NCBI RefSeq assembly: GCF_900169365.1 | Contig: NZ_FXZH01000007.1 | Span: forward strand, 1-64,000 | Source of the DNA: Brevibacterium sp. 239c | GTDB taxonomy: Bacteria; Actinomycetota; Actinomycetes; Actinomycetales; Brevibacteriaceae | Reading direction: 5' to 3' | DNA length: 64,000 bases | In this document: positions 9,487-18,874 of the stretch, one piece after another | How the letters are laid out: every line of letters starts with the position of its first letter | How positions within the stretch are numbered: position 1 is the stretch's first letter | The notes under the pieces: generated by a model | What the model was told of the DNA's origin: nothing | The model's input: the letters and a program-made list of their open reading frames with translations, nothing else | Databases searched by the model: none | Translations under genes and position numbers: made by a program

Positions 9487-10272
9487 ATGAAGAAGCTCGC
9501 ACTCGCAGCTACCGTCGCTCTAGGATTCTCCACGCTCGGAACCGGACCGGCGACCGCTTCAGGGCTCGGAACGGCACCCTCGGACTCTGCTCCGTCGGTC
9601 GGAACTTACTCGAACGAGGCTGCTTCCCCAGGCGTAGACAGCTCGAATGAAGATTCGGTGATGAAAGAAGCGGACTTGGCGTTGAAGTACAGGACGATGA
9701 CTCCTCGGGAGGTCACAGGCGATAAGGGCATCGAGTTCACGATAGACGGGCTCAAGAAGGGCGATGACGTCACCACAAGCCTGGACAACGAGATGTGGAC
9801 AGTGGAGCAGGACGGACCGTATGACGGAGCGGTTGTGATGAATGAGAAGCCTGACGATACGAACGTCAAGTTCACGATCACGGTCAAACGAGGTGATGAG
9901 CCGGACCGCTTGTTTCACGCCCGCGTCCACATCATCGAAGGCGATCGGGGCGACTACGATGACGGCACCCTCGTGATGGACCCGGAAGAGAAGATGCTCG
10001 ACGAAGGGCTCTACCAGGAGGGGCTCAACCTGACGATGGTCAATTGCTCGAGCAAGGACCAAGTCAACTTCCAAGTGTTCAAGAAGAACGAGAAGAACAA
10101 GACGAAGGTCTGGGAGAAGAGCCAGCTCGCCGGTGAGGACGAGTCTGCATCGGTGAGATACATGCCCCGAGATGGCATGCCCGATACGGGCAAATACGAG
10201 GCCGTCGCCACGTGCGGTGATCTCAAAGACAGCGCATCAGTGACGGTTGACCCGACCGAACCGCCGGCGTGA
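9487..10272 (+). CDS. Secreted single-repeat paralog of the 7072 protein
   Basis: An ATG lies at 9478, but the AAGAAGGA Shine-Dalgarno (9471-9478) fits ATG 9487, giving 261 residues. The signal peptide MKKLALAATVALGFS... is nearly the same as in the 7072 protein. Residues ~55-150 match that protein's N-terminal domain (DKGIEFTIDGLKKGDDV against DKGIGYTIEPLEVGDVV). Residues ~155-255 match one of its repeats (LVMDPEEK...NC...ATCGD), including the Cys pair. It has no sorting signal or C-terminal helix, so it is probably released. It may have arisen by duplication with loss of repeats and anchor. The function is unknown. Confidence 0.75.
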   Translation: MKKLALAATVALGFSTLGTGPATASGLGTAPSDSAPSVGTYSNEAASPGVDSSNEDSVMKEADLALKYRTMTPREVTGDKGIEFTIDGLKKGDDVTTSLDNEMWTVEQDGPYDGAVVMNEKPDDTNVKFTITVKRGDEPDRLFHARVHIIEGDRGDYDDGTLVMDPEEKMLDEGLYQEGLNLTMVNCSSKDQVNFQVFKKNEKNKTKVWEKSQLAGEDESASVRYMPRDGMPDTGKYEAVATCGDLKDSASVTVDPTEPPA

Positions 10273-10307
10273 GGTCATTCCGGCCAATAACGAGGCAAGG
10301 ACGAACG

Positions 10308-10351
10308 AGGGTCCCGAGGCTCGGCATCATGCCGCGCGTCGGGACCCTTTC
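10308..10351. terminator. Bidirectional terminator between convergent genes
   Basis: AGGGTCCCGA (10308-10317) pairs with TCGGGACCCT (10339-10348), enclosing a smaller CGGCATCATGCCG hairpin. TTTCG follows on the plus strand. It sits between the secreted-protein gene and purQ. Confidence 0.75.
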
Positions 10352-10369
10352 GTGTGCCAGTCGGTGAGG

Positions 10370-11110
10370 TCAGCGACCTTCGACGAGCGAGCGCACGGCC
10401 GAGGAGAAGAATCCCTGGCCGTCGATTCCGCCGCCGTCTTCTGGGCCGAAACCGGCCTCGACAGCGTGTTCGGGGTGGGGCATGAGTCCCACGACGTTTC
10501 CAGCTTCATTCGTGATGCCGGCGATGTTGCGCAGGGAACCATTGGGGTTGTGCCCCTGGTAGCGGAAGACCACACGGCCGGAGCCTTCGAGGTCGTCGAG
10601 GACCTCATCGGTGGCGACGAATCCGCCCTCACCGTTCTTCAGAGGAATGCGAATCGTCTGGCCTTCGGTGTAGTCGCCGGTCCACGCGGTATTCGTGTTC
10701 TCGACAACCAGTTCCTGGTCGCGGCAGATGAAATGCTGGTGGTCATTGCGGATGAGGGCACCGGGCAGCAGGTGCGATTCGCAGAGGATCTGGAAGCCGT
10801 TGCAGATGCCCAGGACCGGCATACCGGTATTGGCAGCCGCGACGACGGACTCCATGATCGGAGCAAAGCCCGCGATCGCACCGCAGCGCAGATAGTCACC
10901 ATAGGAGAATCCACCGGGCAGAATCACTGCGTCCACACCTGCAAGGGTGGAATCGGCGTGCCACAGGTTGACCGGTTTTGCACCGGCCAAACGAACCGCA
11001 CGTGCGGCATCACGATCATCGAGCGTCCCGGGGAACGTCACGACACCGATCGAAGCACCGGATTCAGCACCCGCCTCGGCGGTGGTGGGATCCGTGGCGA
11101 CAGCAGTCAT
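10370..11110 (-). CDS. purQ: Phosphoribosylformylglycinamidine synthase, glutaminase subunit PurQ
   Basis: This 246-residue class I glutamine amidotransferase supplies ammonia for conversion of FGAR to FGAM in purine synthesis. The nucleophile Cys is in GICNGFQ (about residue 105) and the His/Glu pair in HPEHA near the end. An 18-residue N-terminal extension precedes the usual GVVTFPGT start. The ATG overlaps the purS stop (TGATG), so the two are co-translated. The usual next gene, purL, is absent; a terminator and a convergent gene follow instead. Confidence 0.95.
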   Translation of the reverse strand: MTAVATDPTTAEAGAESGASIGVVTFPGTLDDRDAARAVRLAGAKPVNLWHADSTLAGVDAVILPGGFSYGDYLRCGAIAGFAPIMESVVAAANTGMPVLGICNGFQILCESHLLPGALIRNDHQHFICRDQELVVENTNTAWTGDYTEGQTIRIPLKNGEGGFVATDEVLDDLEGSGRVVFRYQGHNPNGSLRNIAGITNEAGNVVGLMPHPEHAVEAGFGPEDGGGIDGQGFFSSAVRSLVEGR

Positions 11111-11364
11111 CAGGCTTCCTCAGCGACGCGAACGGCCACGACGTTCTCGATGACAGGGTTCGACAGGAGCTTCTCCGCAGCCTCACGAGTTTGGGCGAGA
11201 ACCTCCTCGGTGACCTCACCTTCGACTTCGAGTTCGAAGCGCTTTCCCTGTCGGACCTCACCGAAACCGGTGAAGCCGAGTCGGGACATTCCACCGGAGA
11301 TCGCCTTACCCTGAGGGTCTAGGATCTCGGGTTTGGGCATCACCTCAACGACGACACGTGCCAT
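11110..11364 (-). CDS. purS: Phosphoribosylformylglycinamidine synthase subunit PurS
   Basis: The protein is 84 residues, the usual PurS length, beginning [21 protein letters not shown]. PurS forms the small dimer that bridges PurQ and PurL in the Gram-positive FGAM synthase complex. AAGGAG lies about 10 bp upstream of the ATG. It is the first gene of a two-gene purS-purQ operon, with a 116-bp gap to the convergently ordered polyamine locus upstream. Confidence 0.95.
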   Translation of the reverse strand: MARVVVEVMPKPEILDPQGKAISGGMSRLGFTGFGEVRQGKRFELEVEGEVTEEVLAQTREAAEKLLSNPVIENVVAVRVAEEA

Positions 11365-11480
11365 GCGTGTTCTGCTCCTTCAAGAAAGTGTTCGGGAATT
11401 CCTCCCGCGCTCGCTGAAAGTCTATCAAGCGCGAGAGGTTCCCCAGCCTCCGGTCCGAGCCGCGGACGTCACTGGAAGGC

Positions 11481-12902
11481 TCAGGAGTCGAAGCCCATGC
11501 CCACCGCATCGAGTGCCTTGAGCAGCGGACCACGTCGGCCTTCGTTGCCGTCGGCCTTGATGAGCGCGTTCGTCGTCATCTGGATGCCCAGCCACGCCAC
11601 AGGTTCGGGAGGGAAAGGCAGGGGCAGTTTGCGCACCATCTCCAACTGGGTCAGCTCGGTTTCCTGTCCGGTCAGCAGGTCGAGCATGACCGTGCCGGCG
11701 AAGCGCGAGGCGCCCACACCCAGTCCGGTGAAGCCAGCAGCCATGGCGACCTTCTTGCCGTAGGCGGTGGTGAAGAAGGAGAAGAACCGCGAACAGGTGT
11801 CGATCGGTCCACCCCATTTGTGGCTGAACTTCAGGCCGGCCAGCTGCGGGAAGGTCTCGTAGAAATGTTCGGCCAGAGTCTCGAAGGTCTCCGCGCGTTG
11901 GTCATACTTCCACGACACCTGCCGCCCGTAATGATAGACGGCGTCCCATCCTCCGAAGAGGATCCGGTTGTCGGCCGAGAGCCGGTAGTAGTGGAACCGG
12001 TTCGCGCAGTCGCCGATGCCCTGCCGCCCGTTCCATCCGATGGACTCAAGCTGCTCATCGCTGAGGGGTTCGGTCATCAGCGCGTAGTCGTAGACCGGAA
12101 CGGTGTGCAGGCTGGCGCGTTTGAGCAGCGAGGGGAAGACGTTCGTCGCCAGAGCAACGCGTTTGGCGGAGATGGTGCTGTACGGAGCGGTTCTGCAATC
12201 TTCCAGGGTTTGAGCCGTCACCCCAGTCGTGACCTGCACTGTTGACTTCCGGTCACTGACATCGGTGACCTTCGTGCCCTCGAAGACCTCGACGCCGAGT
12301 TCCCGGATGACCCGCAGCAGCTCCCAGCACAGTTTGGCCGGATTGACCATGGCGACCTCACGAGAGTCCCAGAGAGCACCCTTGTACGTCGGGGACTTCA
12401 CGATCTGCGCCAGCTCCTGCTGATCGTAGAAGATGAAACCTGACTCCGGGTCGTGTGCCTCTCGCAGCTCGGGGACCTGGTAGTCCTCGGTTGCGACGTC
12501 GAGTTCGCCGGTGCGTTCGAACTCGACGTCCATGTCGTATCTGGCTACGGCGGCCGCGATCGCATCGAGGTTCTCGCGCCCCAGCTGTGCCAGGCGGTCG
12601 TTCTCATTCGGCAGATGGGACTCGCCGTTGTCATAGCCGTGGGTCAGGCTGGCAGCGCAGAAACCGCCATTGCGCCCAGATGCGGCCCACCCGATCGAGT
12701 TCGCCTCAACCAGGAGGACGTGGCGCTTCGGGTCACGCTCCTTCGCCTGCAGCGCCGTCCACAGCCCGGTGAAACCGCCTCCGACGACGACAAGGTCGGC
12801 CTCCAGATCGCGGGTCAACGGTGGCAGGGGCTCCGGACGCTGGTCGGAATCGAGCCAGAACGGCACGGTGGAAGCGTCGGCCAATGCGGCATTGACGTCC
12901 AT
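11481..12902 (-). CDS. FAD-dependent oxidoreductase, gamma-glutamylputrescine oxidase-like
   Basis: The 473-residue protein belongs to the DAO (FAD amine oxidoreductase) superfamily. A Rossmann motif (VVVGGGFTGLWTA) starts near residue 37. GWAASGRNGGF near 72 is typical of PuuB and OrdL proteins that oxidise gamma-glutamylated or N-methylated amines. FTGLGVGASRFAG near 420 closes the FAD site. It is the last gene of the minus-strand run that begins with polyamine-type dehydrogenase and transport genes. The likely reaction is oxidative deamination of gamma-glutamylputrescine to the aldehyde (inference from family and context). A direct polyamine oxidase is the alternative. Confidence 0.8.
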   Translation of the reverse strand: MDVNAALADASTVPFWLDSDQRPEPLPPLTRDLEADLVVVGGGFTGLWTALQAKERDPKRHVLLVEANSIGWAASGRNGGFCAASLTHGYDNGESHLPNENDRLAQLGRENLDAIAAAVARYDMDVEFERTGELDVATEDYQVPELREAHDPESGFIFYDQQELAQIVKSPTYKGALWDSREVAMVNPAKLCWELLRVIRELGVEVFEGTKVTDVSDRKSTVQVTTGVTAQTLEDCRTAPYSTISAKRVALATNVFPSLLKRASLHTVPVYDYALMTEPLSDEQLESIGWNGRQGIGDCANRFHYYRLSADNRILFGGWDAVYHYGRQVSWKYDQRAETFETLAEHFYETFPQLAGLKFSHKWGGPIDTCSRFFSFFTTAYGKKVAMAAGFTGLGVGASRFAGTVMLDLLTGQETELTQLEMVRKLPLPFPPEPVAWLGIQMTTNALIKADGNEGRRGPLLKALDAVGMGFDS

Positions 12903-12992
12903 GTCACTTCACTTTCTGTTTGACGGCAACTGTGTGCCGTCGATTGATTTTCAGTTTCTGCCTTGCGGCAATCATTGCAGGGATGGCGAGGA

Positions 12993-13847
12993 TCAGCCGG
13001 CCATGGTCTTGATGATCTCCGTCGAACTTCCACCGGTCTTCTTCAGCGCAAGCGCACAGACGCCGAGGGCGACCAGAGTGAGCAGGAACATCAACGTCGA
13101 CACCGCAGCGATCTCGGGACGCAGGGCCACCTTGACCGCAGCGAAGATGTAGACCGGCCACGGAGTCGACCCGGGCAATTGGACGAAACTCGAGAGGATC
13201 GTGTTGTCCAGACTCAGCGTGAACGACATCAGAGCACCCGCGAAGATGCCGGGGGCAGCGATCGGCAGGGTGACGTTGGCGAAGGTCCTGATCGGGGTGG
13301 CCCCAAGATCGGCCGAAGCCTCCTCCAGCTGACGGTTCATCCCTGCCAGACGAGCACGAACGATGAACGTCACGACCGCCATGGAGAACATGGCATGGGA
13401 GATGATGAGGCGGAACATGCCGTCATTGAACGGCACCAGGCCCCAATCGACCCCGAGGGTGACGAACCAGGGGAGGAAGGCGATGCCGTCGACGATCTCT
13501 GGAGTGAACAGAGTCGCAGCGAGGATGACAGTCAGCCCGATGGCCCACCAAGCACCCCTCCTGGCTCGGGCCAGGGCGACACCGCCGAGCGTGCCGAAGA
13601 TCGTGGCGACGAGCGCCGAACCGAAGGCGGCCTTGAGGCTGGTCCATACCGAGGACATGATGACGTCGTTGGCCAGGCCGTGGACATAGGCCTGGAAGCC
13701 GAACTCCTTGAAATTGGCGAGCACGGTTCCATTGTTGAACGAATAGACGACGATCACGGCGATCGGCAGGAACAGGTAGATGAAGACCAGGATCCCCCAG
13801 ACGTCAAGAGCCTTGTCGGTGAATGGTTTGCGAGTAGTGAATGCCAT
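12993..13847 (-). CDS. potC: ABC transporter permease, spermidine/putrescine type (PotC-like)
   Basis: This 284-residue inner-membrane permease has six predicted helices. The EAA loop (EEASADLGATPIRTFANVTLP) near residue 180 contacts the ATPase. The order ATPase, binding protein, permease, permease and the PotC-like N-terminus support polyamine import. The start lies one base after the potB stop. A 90-bp gap separates it from the FAD oxidase gene. Confidence 0.87.
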   Translation of the reverse strand: MAFTTRKPFTDKALDVWGILVFIYLFLPIAVIVVYSFNNGTVLANFKEFGFQAYVHGLANDVIMSSVWTSLKAAFGSALVATIFGTLGGVALARARRGAWWAIGLTVILAATLFTPEIVDGIAFLPWFVTLGVDWGLVPFNDGMFRLIISHAMFSMAVVTFIVRARLAGMNRQLEEASADLGATPIRTFANVTLPIAAPGIFAGALMSFTLSLDNTILSSFVQLPGSTPWPVYIFAAVKVALRPEIAAVSTLMFLLTLVALGVCALALKKTGGSSTEIIKTMAG

Positions 13848-13848
13848 G

Positions 13849-14754
13849 TCACGCCCTTCCGTTCGTGATCGGAATGCTGTTGGCCTTCGCCGTGATCAGC
13901 TGCCCCGTCTTCAGCACGGCGAATCCGATACCGACGACGATGAAGGTTGATGCGATGAGGACCACCGCCATTGCCGATCCCAATGCCCAGTTCTGCGCAG
14001 CGTTGAACTGTTCGGCGATGAGCTGGCCGACCATCGACCCGCTTGCCCCGCCGAGGACCGTGGCCGTGACGTAGTCACCGTTGAGGGGGATGAAGACGAG
14101 CAGACACCCGGAGATCACACCGGGCATCGCCATCGGCAGGGTCACCCGCATGAACGTCTTCACCTTATTGGCGCCGAGGTCGTAGCTGGCCTCACGCAGC
14201 TTCTGGCCCGACCTGTCGATGGCGACGAAGAGCGGAAGGATCATCAGCGGAAGATAGTTGTAGACGACGCCGATCTGGACGGCAGTGTGGGTATAGAGAA
14301 TGTCGATCTTGTCGTGCGTGATGCCCAGCGACATGAGCCAATTCGAGATGAACCCGTTGGGGGAGAGCATGATCTGCCAACCGAGGGTACGGACAAGGAA
14401 GTTCGTCCAGAACGGCACCATGACAAGTGCCAGGGCGAGCCCGCGTCGGGCCGGAGCGACCTTGATCGCAATCCAATAGGCGAAGGGAAGGGCGATGATC
14501 AGACACAGGATCGTGCCGAGGATCGAGATCCGCAGCGTCGCGAAGAAGGTGGACAGGAACGCCGGGGTCATCGCCTCGGGGAAGCGATCGAAGCTCAGGT
14601 GCTCCGTCGATACCGGGGTGTAGATATCGGGTTTGCTGCCGAAACTGAAGAAGATCACCATCGCCACTGGGATGACGAAGAAGAAGACAACGTATGCCCA
14701 GGTGGGAAACGACAGTGCGGCGGCACCGAATAATCTGTTGCGCAGCGGAGTCAT
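13849..14754 (-). CDS. potB: ABC transporter permease, spermidine/putrescine type (PotB-like)
   Basis: The 301-residue permease has six predicted helices and a C-terminal EAA loop (REASYDLGANKVKTFMRVTLP, about residue 195). It pairs with the following permease to form the membrane channel of the importer. Its ATG overlaps the stop of the binding-protein gene by 4 bp (ATGA), so translation is coupled. Confidence 0.87.
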   Translation of the reverse strand: MTPLRNRLFGAAALSFPTWAYVVFFFVIPVAMVIFFSFGSKPDIYTPVSTEHLSFDRFPEAMTPAFLSTFFATLRISILGTILCLIIALPFAYWIAIKVAPARRGLALALVMVPFWTNFLVRTLGWQIMLSPNGFISNWLMSLGITHDKIDILYTHTAVQIGVVYNYLPLMILPLFVAIDRSGQKLREASYDLGANKVKTFMRVTLPMAMPGVISGCLLVFIPLNGDYVTATVLGGASGSMVGQLIAEQFNAAQNWALGSAMAVVLIASTFIVVGIGFAVLKTGQLITAKANSIPITNGRA

Positions 14755-15911
14755 GAGCCGGACCTCCTTTGGGCCTCGGTGAGGATGTCGACGCGATCCT
14801 GCATGCCGTCGTTGAAGACGCTGGCCTCAAGTCGATCAAGAATGTTCTGAGCAGGGAAGATGAGGTCGAGACCTTCCATCCCCTCAGCCTTCGCCGCCTT
14901 CTCCGATCCTTCGACACCGATCGGATAGCCGATGTACTCGATCTGAGTGATGGCGTTCTCGGGAGCGATCATGTAGTCGATGAAGGCGTGAGCGGCATCA
15001 GGGTGAGGTGCTCCGGTGGCAATCGCCCAGCAGTCCATCCAGAGATTCGCCGAGGGCGTGGGGAACACGAACTCCCAGTCGTCGGGGTTGTCGACCTCGT
15101 CGATTCCCTGCCGGGCGTCGCCGTTGTAGGACTGCATGAGCGTGAAGCTGCCCTGGATGATGCCCGTCGAAGCGCTGCCGAAGTAGGCGCGGACATTCGG
15201 TGCCACGTCGTCGACGATGAGTTTCTTGGCCTCGGCGAGCTCCTTCTTGTCTGTCGTGTTGAGGCTGTAGCCGAGGCTGGCCAAGGCGATAGCGGTGACC
15301 TCCCAGGCGTCGGAGAGCAGCGTGGTCTTTCCAGCTGCTTCCTTTTGGGAGGCCTTGATGAAATCGTCCCAGGATTTCATCTCCCTCTTGATGACGTCCT
15401 TGCGGTAGACGAAGCCCGTCGTACCCCACGCTTTGCAGATGGTGTACTTGTTCTTCGGGTCGAACTCCTGAGCGATGAAGTTCTTATCCATGTGCTTGAA
15501 GTTCGGGATCAGTGACAGATCCAGAGGTTGGAGCAGATCGTGAGTGGTGAAGCGCACTACTTCGGACCCGGTGGGGACGACGACGTCGTATCCGGAAGTT
15601 CCCCGGCTGGAGGATAGCTTGGCGATGAGCTCCTCGTTCGATCCGTAGGAGTCGACCTGGAGCAGGACATCGAATTTGTCCTTGAAGCCCGACAGCAGTT
15701 CAGGTGAGTCGTAGTCGCCCCAGGTGTAGAGGTTGAGCTTCGACTCGAGTTCGCCGTCGGTGTGCGGCGAGGCGGCCATACCGTCGGTGGACCCGCAGGC
15801 GGAGAGCGCACCGAGTCCGAGGACTCCGAACCCTGCCAGGGCCGCCCGTCTCGTTATGGCCGGGACCTTCGATGCCGGTGCGAGCACGCTGATCGGTTGA
15901 GTCTCAGTCAT
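14751..15911 (-). CDS. potD: Extracytoplasmic polyamine-binding lipoprotein (PotD-like)
   Basis: The start chosen is ATG 15911, which overlaps the potA stop by 8 bp; an upstream in-frame ATG at 16013 lies deep in potA. The 386-residue product has a twin-arginine motif ([13 protein letters not shown]) and a lipobox (LSAC) near residue 40, so it looks like a Tat-exported lipoprotein. The rest matches the PotD/PotF family ([14 protein letters not shown] at the mature N-terminus). The substrate class, putrescine or spermidine, comes from family and context; single residues do not decide it. Confidence 0.87.
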   Translation of the reverse strand: MTETQPISVLAPASKVPAITRRAALAGFGVLGLGALSACGSTDGMAASPHTDGELESKLNLYTWGDYDSPELLSGFKDKFDVLLQVDSYGSNEELIAKLSSSRGTSGYDVVVPTGSEVVRFTTHDLLQPLDLSLIPNFKHMDKNFIAQEFDPKNKYTICKAWGTTGFVYRKDVIKREMKSWDDFIKASQKEAAGKTTLLSDAWEVTAIALASLGYSLNTTDKKELAEAKKLIVDDVAPNVRAYFGSASTGIIQGSFTLMQSYNGDARQGIDEVDNPDDWEFVFPTPSANLWMDCWAIATGAPHPDAAHAFIDYMIAPENAITQIEYIGYPIGVEGSEKAAKAEGMEGLDLIFPAQNILDRLEASVFNDGMQDRVDILTEAQRRSGS

Positions 15912-17064
15912 CTGAGAACACCGCCACTGCATCCTCATCCCAAGACAGGGCCACGTCTTCGCCGTGTTCGAACAAGCGTGCCTGGGCCGCTGGGACCCGA
16001 GCGAGGAGCTCATTGTTCGTGCCCGCCCGAATCATGTACTGGACGACATCGCCGAGGAAGGACGAGGAGATCACGGTCCCCTTCGCCGTGTTCGGCCGTG
16101 ATCCGGCCGAATCGTCAGCGGGCGTTACCTGCATCCGTTCGGGACGGATGGCGGCGCGAACCCGATCGCCCTTGGCCAGGGCCGTCGTCGACGCTGCCGT
16201 GTTGGCAGTTGCTGCCTTGGCCTCCAGGTGGGCGGTGCGCATCATCGAGTTGTCGCTGCGCAGGGTTGCTCCGGACTCGTCGATCTCGGTGACGGTGACG
16301 GGAATGAAATTCTGCTTCCCGATGAAGCCGGCGACGAACCGGTTGCTGGGATTGGCGTAGATGTCTTCGCCGGACCCGATCTGTTGGACGACTCCGTCAT
16401 ACATGACGACGATGCGATCGCTCATCGCCAGAGCCTCGTCCTGGTCGTGGGTGACGAAGACGAAGGTGGTGTCGAGGGTGGTGTGCAGGCGTTTGAGCTC
16501 GAGCTGCATCTCTTCACGCAGTTTGCGGTCCAGCGCCGACATCGGCTCGTCGAGCAGCAGCACCTGCGGCCTGTTGACCAGAGCACGAGCAAGAGCGATG
16601 CGCTGCTGCTGACCGCCGGAGAGCTGTTCGGGTTTGCGGCCGGCGAAGTCTTCCATCTGGATCAGAGCCAGCACTTCGCGCACACGCTCGGCGATCTCCG
16701 GTTTGGGAACCTTCGCCTGTTTGAGCCCGTAGGCGATGTTGTCGGCGATGTTCATGTGGGGGAACAGGAGGTAGGACTGGAAGACGGTGTTGACCGGACG
16801 TTTGTGCGGTGGCCGTCCCACAAGATCCTTGCCGCCGAGGTAGATGTGACCTGCCGTCGGCGTCTCGAACCCGGCGATCATCCTCAGCAGGGTCGTCTTG
16901 CCGCACCCTGAGGGGCCGAGCAGGGACAGGAACTCGCCCTTCTTGACCGACAGGTCGATCTTCTCAATCGCGGTGGTATCGCCGAAGCTCTTCTTCACTC
17001 CTTGGATCTCGAGATGTTCGAACTGCGGGGGAGCCGTTGCATCGGCTGTGGCTGTCGTAGTCAT
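15904..17064 (-). CDS. potA: ABC transporter ATPase, spermidine/putrescine type (PotA-like)
   Basis: The 386-residue ATPase has Walker [10 protein letters not shown] (about residue 50), Q-loop, signature LSGGQQQR (about 150), Walker [13 protein letters not shown] and the switch HDQDEA. A C-terminal TOBE-type domain (about 265-386) is typical of polyamine and sulfate importers. It overlaps the upstream amidohydrolase by 4 bp (ATGA) and the binding-protein gene by 8 bp, so the whole locus is probably one transcript. Confidence 0.9.
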   Translation of the reverse strand: MTTTATADATAPPQFEHLEIQGVKKSFGDTTAIEKIDLSVKKGEFLSLLGPSGCGKTTLLRMIAGFETPTAGHIYLGGKDLVGRPPHKRPVNTVFQSYLLFPHMNIADNIAYGLKQAKVPKPEIAERVREVLALIQMEDFAGRKPEQLSGGQQQRIALARALVNRPQVLLLDEPMSALDRKLREEMQLELKRLHTTLDTTFVFVTHDQDEALAMSDRIVVMYDGVVQQIGSGEDIYANPSNRFVAGFIGKQNFIPVTVTEIDESGATLRSDNSMMRTAHLEAKAATANTAASTTALAKGDRVRAAIRPERMQVTPADDSAGSRPNTAKGTVISSSFLGDVVQYMIRAGTNNELLARVPAAQARLFEHGEDVALSWDEDAVAVFSDD

Positions 17065-18716
17065 GATTGCCTTTCAGCGGTGGTGGCGTCGTGGACGATG
17101 TGCCCGCCTGCGATCGTCAGTTCGTTGTGCACTTCGGCCAGCCTGCGCGGATCGATGGCGAAGGCGTTCTCACTGGCCAGCGCGAGATTCGCGATCTGGC
17201 CGGTGCGGATGGTCCCATTGACCTCCGAGCGCAGCAGGTGCGCGGAACCGGAGGTGTAGGCACACAGTGCAGTGGACAGGTCGATGGCCTGTTCGGGCAG
17301 GAGCGGTGCCGGGTCGCCCGCATCCGGGTGCGAACGGTTGACCGCGACGTGGATGGCTTCCCACGGATTCGGCGTCGAAACCGGCCAGTCCGAACCCATG
17401 GCCAACTGTGTGCCAGCATCGGCGAAGGACCTGAATGGGTAGAGCCAGCCGGAACGTTCCTCGCCGAGATAGGGGATGTTGAGGTCAAGCAGCTGCTGAT
17501 CGTGACAGGCCCACAGAGCCTGCAGGTTCGCGGTGATCCCGAGCTGAGCGAAGCGGGGAATGTCGACGGGGTCGACGACCTGAACGTGGGCGATATGGTG
17601 GCGGCGCTCTCCGCCCTCGCTGTCGGAGTCGTTCGGGCCGCCGGAGCGGCCTGGACTGGTTCCGATCGCCTCGAACGCGTCCAGGGCCGCCCGATTGGCG
17701 GCATCACCGATCGCATGACAGTGGATGTCGAAGCCCGCCGCATCGAGGGCGGCGAAGGATCGGTGCAGGTGTTCGCGGGTGAAGTAGCTGGTGCCGAACC
17801 CGCCGCAGGGGCAGCTGTACTCATCACTCATCGCAGCGGTCCGAGATTCGACGATGCCATCGAGCATGAACTTCACCGAGGTCGTGCGGAACTGTCCCTG
17901 AGTTCGCCGCAGCTCGAGCAGCGCGGCGACCTGGGCGTCGATGTCCTTGACGTCACGGGGCCACCACAGGCTGCCGACCACCTCGGCGGTCAGGTCGCCT
18001 GTGTCCTCAGCAGCGACGTAGGTGTCGAAGGGGGAGCGGTGGCCGGAGTAGTCGCCGACGATGGCGTCCATCCACGCGGTGATGCCGAAGGATTCGAGGT
18101 AAGACTGCCCGGCGAGGAGGCCAGCGCGGATCTCAGCGTCGGTGGCGTCCGGAACCTGGGCGGAGATGAGATCCATGGCGGATTCGTGCAGGCACCCGGT
18201 CGGGTTCCCGGTCTCGTCCTTCTCGATCACGCCGCCGGGCGGAGTCGGAGTGGAGGCATCGAGTCCGGCGATGTCCATGGCCTTCGAATTCACCCAGGCC
18301 GAATGATGGTCGGCGCTGATCAAGATGATGGGCCGGTCCGAACTCAGTTCGTCGAGGATCCCAGCGCTCGGTGCGCCACCGGGGAAGTCGGCCATCGACC
18401 AGCCGCCGCCGGTGACCCAGGACCCAGGAGTGGTCGCTGCCAGGTAGTCGCGGATGGTCTCGAGTGCGGCCTGGAGACCCTGCGCCGCACTGAGGTCACA
18501 GGCCAGTGACTCCTGCCCGCCGAAGGTCGTGTGCACGTGGGCATCGACGAACCCCGGCGTGATCAGCTTCCCCGTTGCCGTAATGGAGCGTTCGGCGGGG
18601 TCCGCGGCCTTGCCGGTGCCGATCTCGGTGATGATTCCACCGCGGATGCTGATGCGGTTCGCAAGCAGGACTGAGTGACCGTCGAAGATGTTGACGTCGA
18701 GAACGTCGAGGTCCAT
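17061..18716 (-). CDS. Amidohydrolase of the YtcJ type
   Basis: The start is ATG 18716, preceded by GGGAGGA; the frame stays open 48 bp further up. The 551-residue product is a metal-dependent hydrolase with [10 protein letters not shown] (metal-binding HxH, about residue 63), [13 protein letters not shown] in the barrel and GSDWPVS near the C-terminus. YtcJ-like enzymes hydrolyse formamides or other amides, mostly with unknown natural substrates. Its coupling to potA suggests an amide or N-acylated amine taken up by the importer (inference). Confidence 0.82.
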   Translation of the reverse strand: MDLDVLDVNIFDGHSVLLANRISIRGGIITEIGTGKAADPAERSITATGKLITPGFVDAHVHTTFGGQESLACDLSAAQGLQAALETIRDYLAATTPGSWVTGGGWSMADFPGGAPSAGILDELSSDRPIILISADHHSAWVNSKAMDIAGLDASTPTPPGGVIEKDETGNPTGCLHESAMDLISAQVPDATDAEIRAGLLAGQSYLESFGITAWMDAIVGDYSGHRSPFDTYVAAEDTGDLTAEVVGSLWWPRDVKDIDAQVAALLELRRTQGQFRTTSVKFMLDGIVESRTAAMSDEYSCPCGGFGTSYFTREHLHRSFAALDAAGFDIHCHAIGDAANRAALDAFEAIGTSPGRSGGPNDSDSEGGERRHHIAHVQVVDPVDIPRFAQLGITANLQALWACHDQQLLDLNIPYLGEERSGWLYPFRSFADAGTQLAMGSDWPVSTPNPWEAIHVAVNRSHPDAGDPAPLLPEQAIDLSTALCAYTSGSAHLLRSEVNGTIRTGQIANLALASENAFAIDPRRLAEVHNELTIAGGHIVHDATTAERQS

Positions 18717-18874
18717 GTTCCTCCCGACTTCCTTGTCGAAGGTGAGGCGAGGCGCGCCGTACACGCTTCGCAGGATGTCATTGTATGTGCACTGGCACGG
18801 TGGCTCACAGAGCTACTGGCCAGCTGTTACCGGTTCGTGCCCGAGCTCGTGACTCGGCGGTCCCCGGCAGAACG

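Noticed and set aside
10247-11314. Long plus-strand frame opposite purQ and purS
   Set aside because: purQ and purS motifs are explicit on the minus strand; the plus frame has no domain and crosses both genes.
17067-18509. Long plus-strand frame opposite the amidohydrolase
   Set aside because: It is antisense to metal-binding motifs of a clear enzyme, and has no ribosome site.
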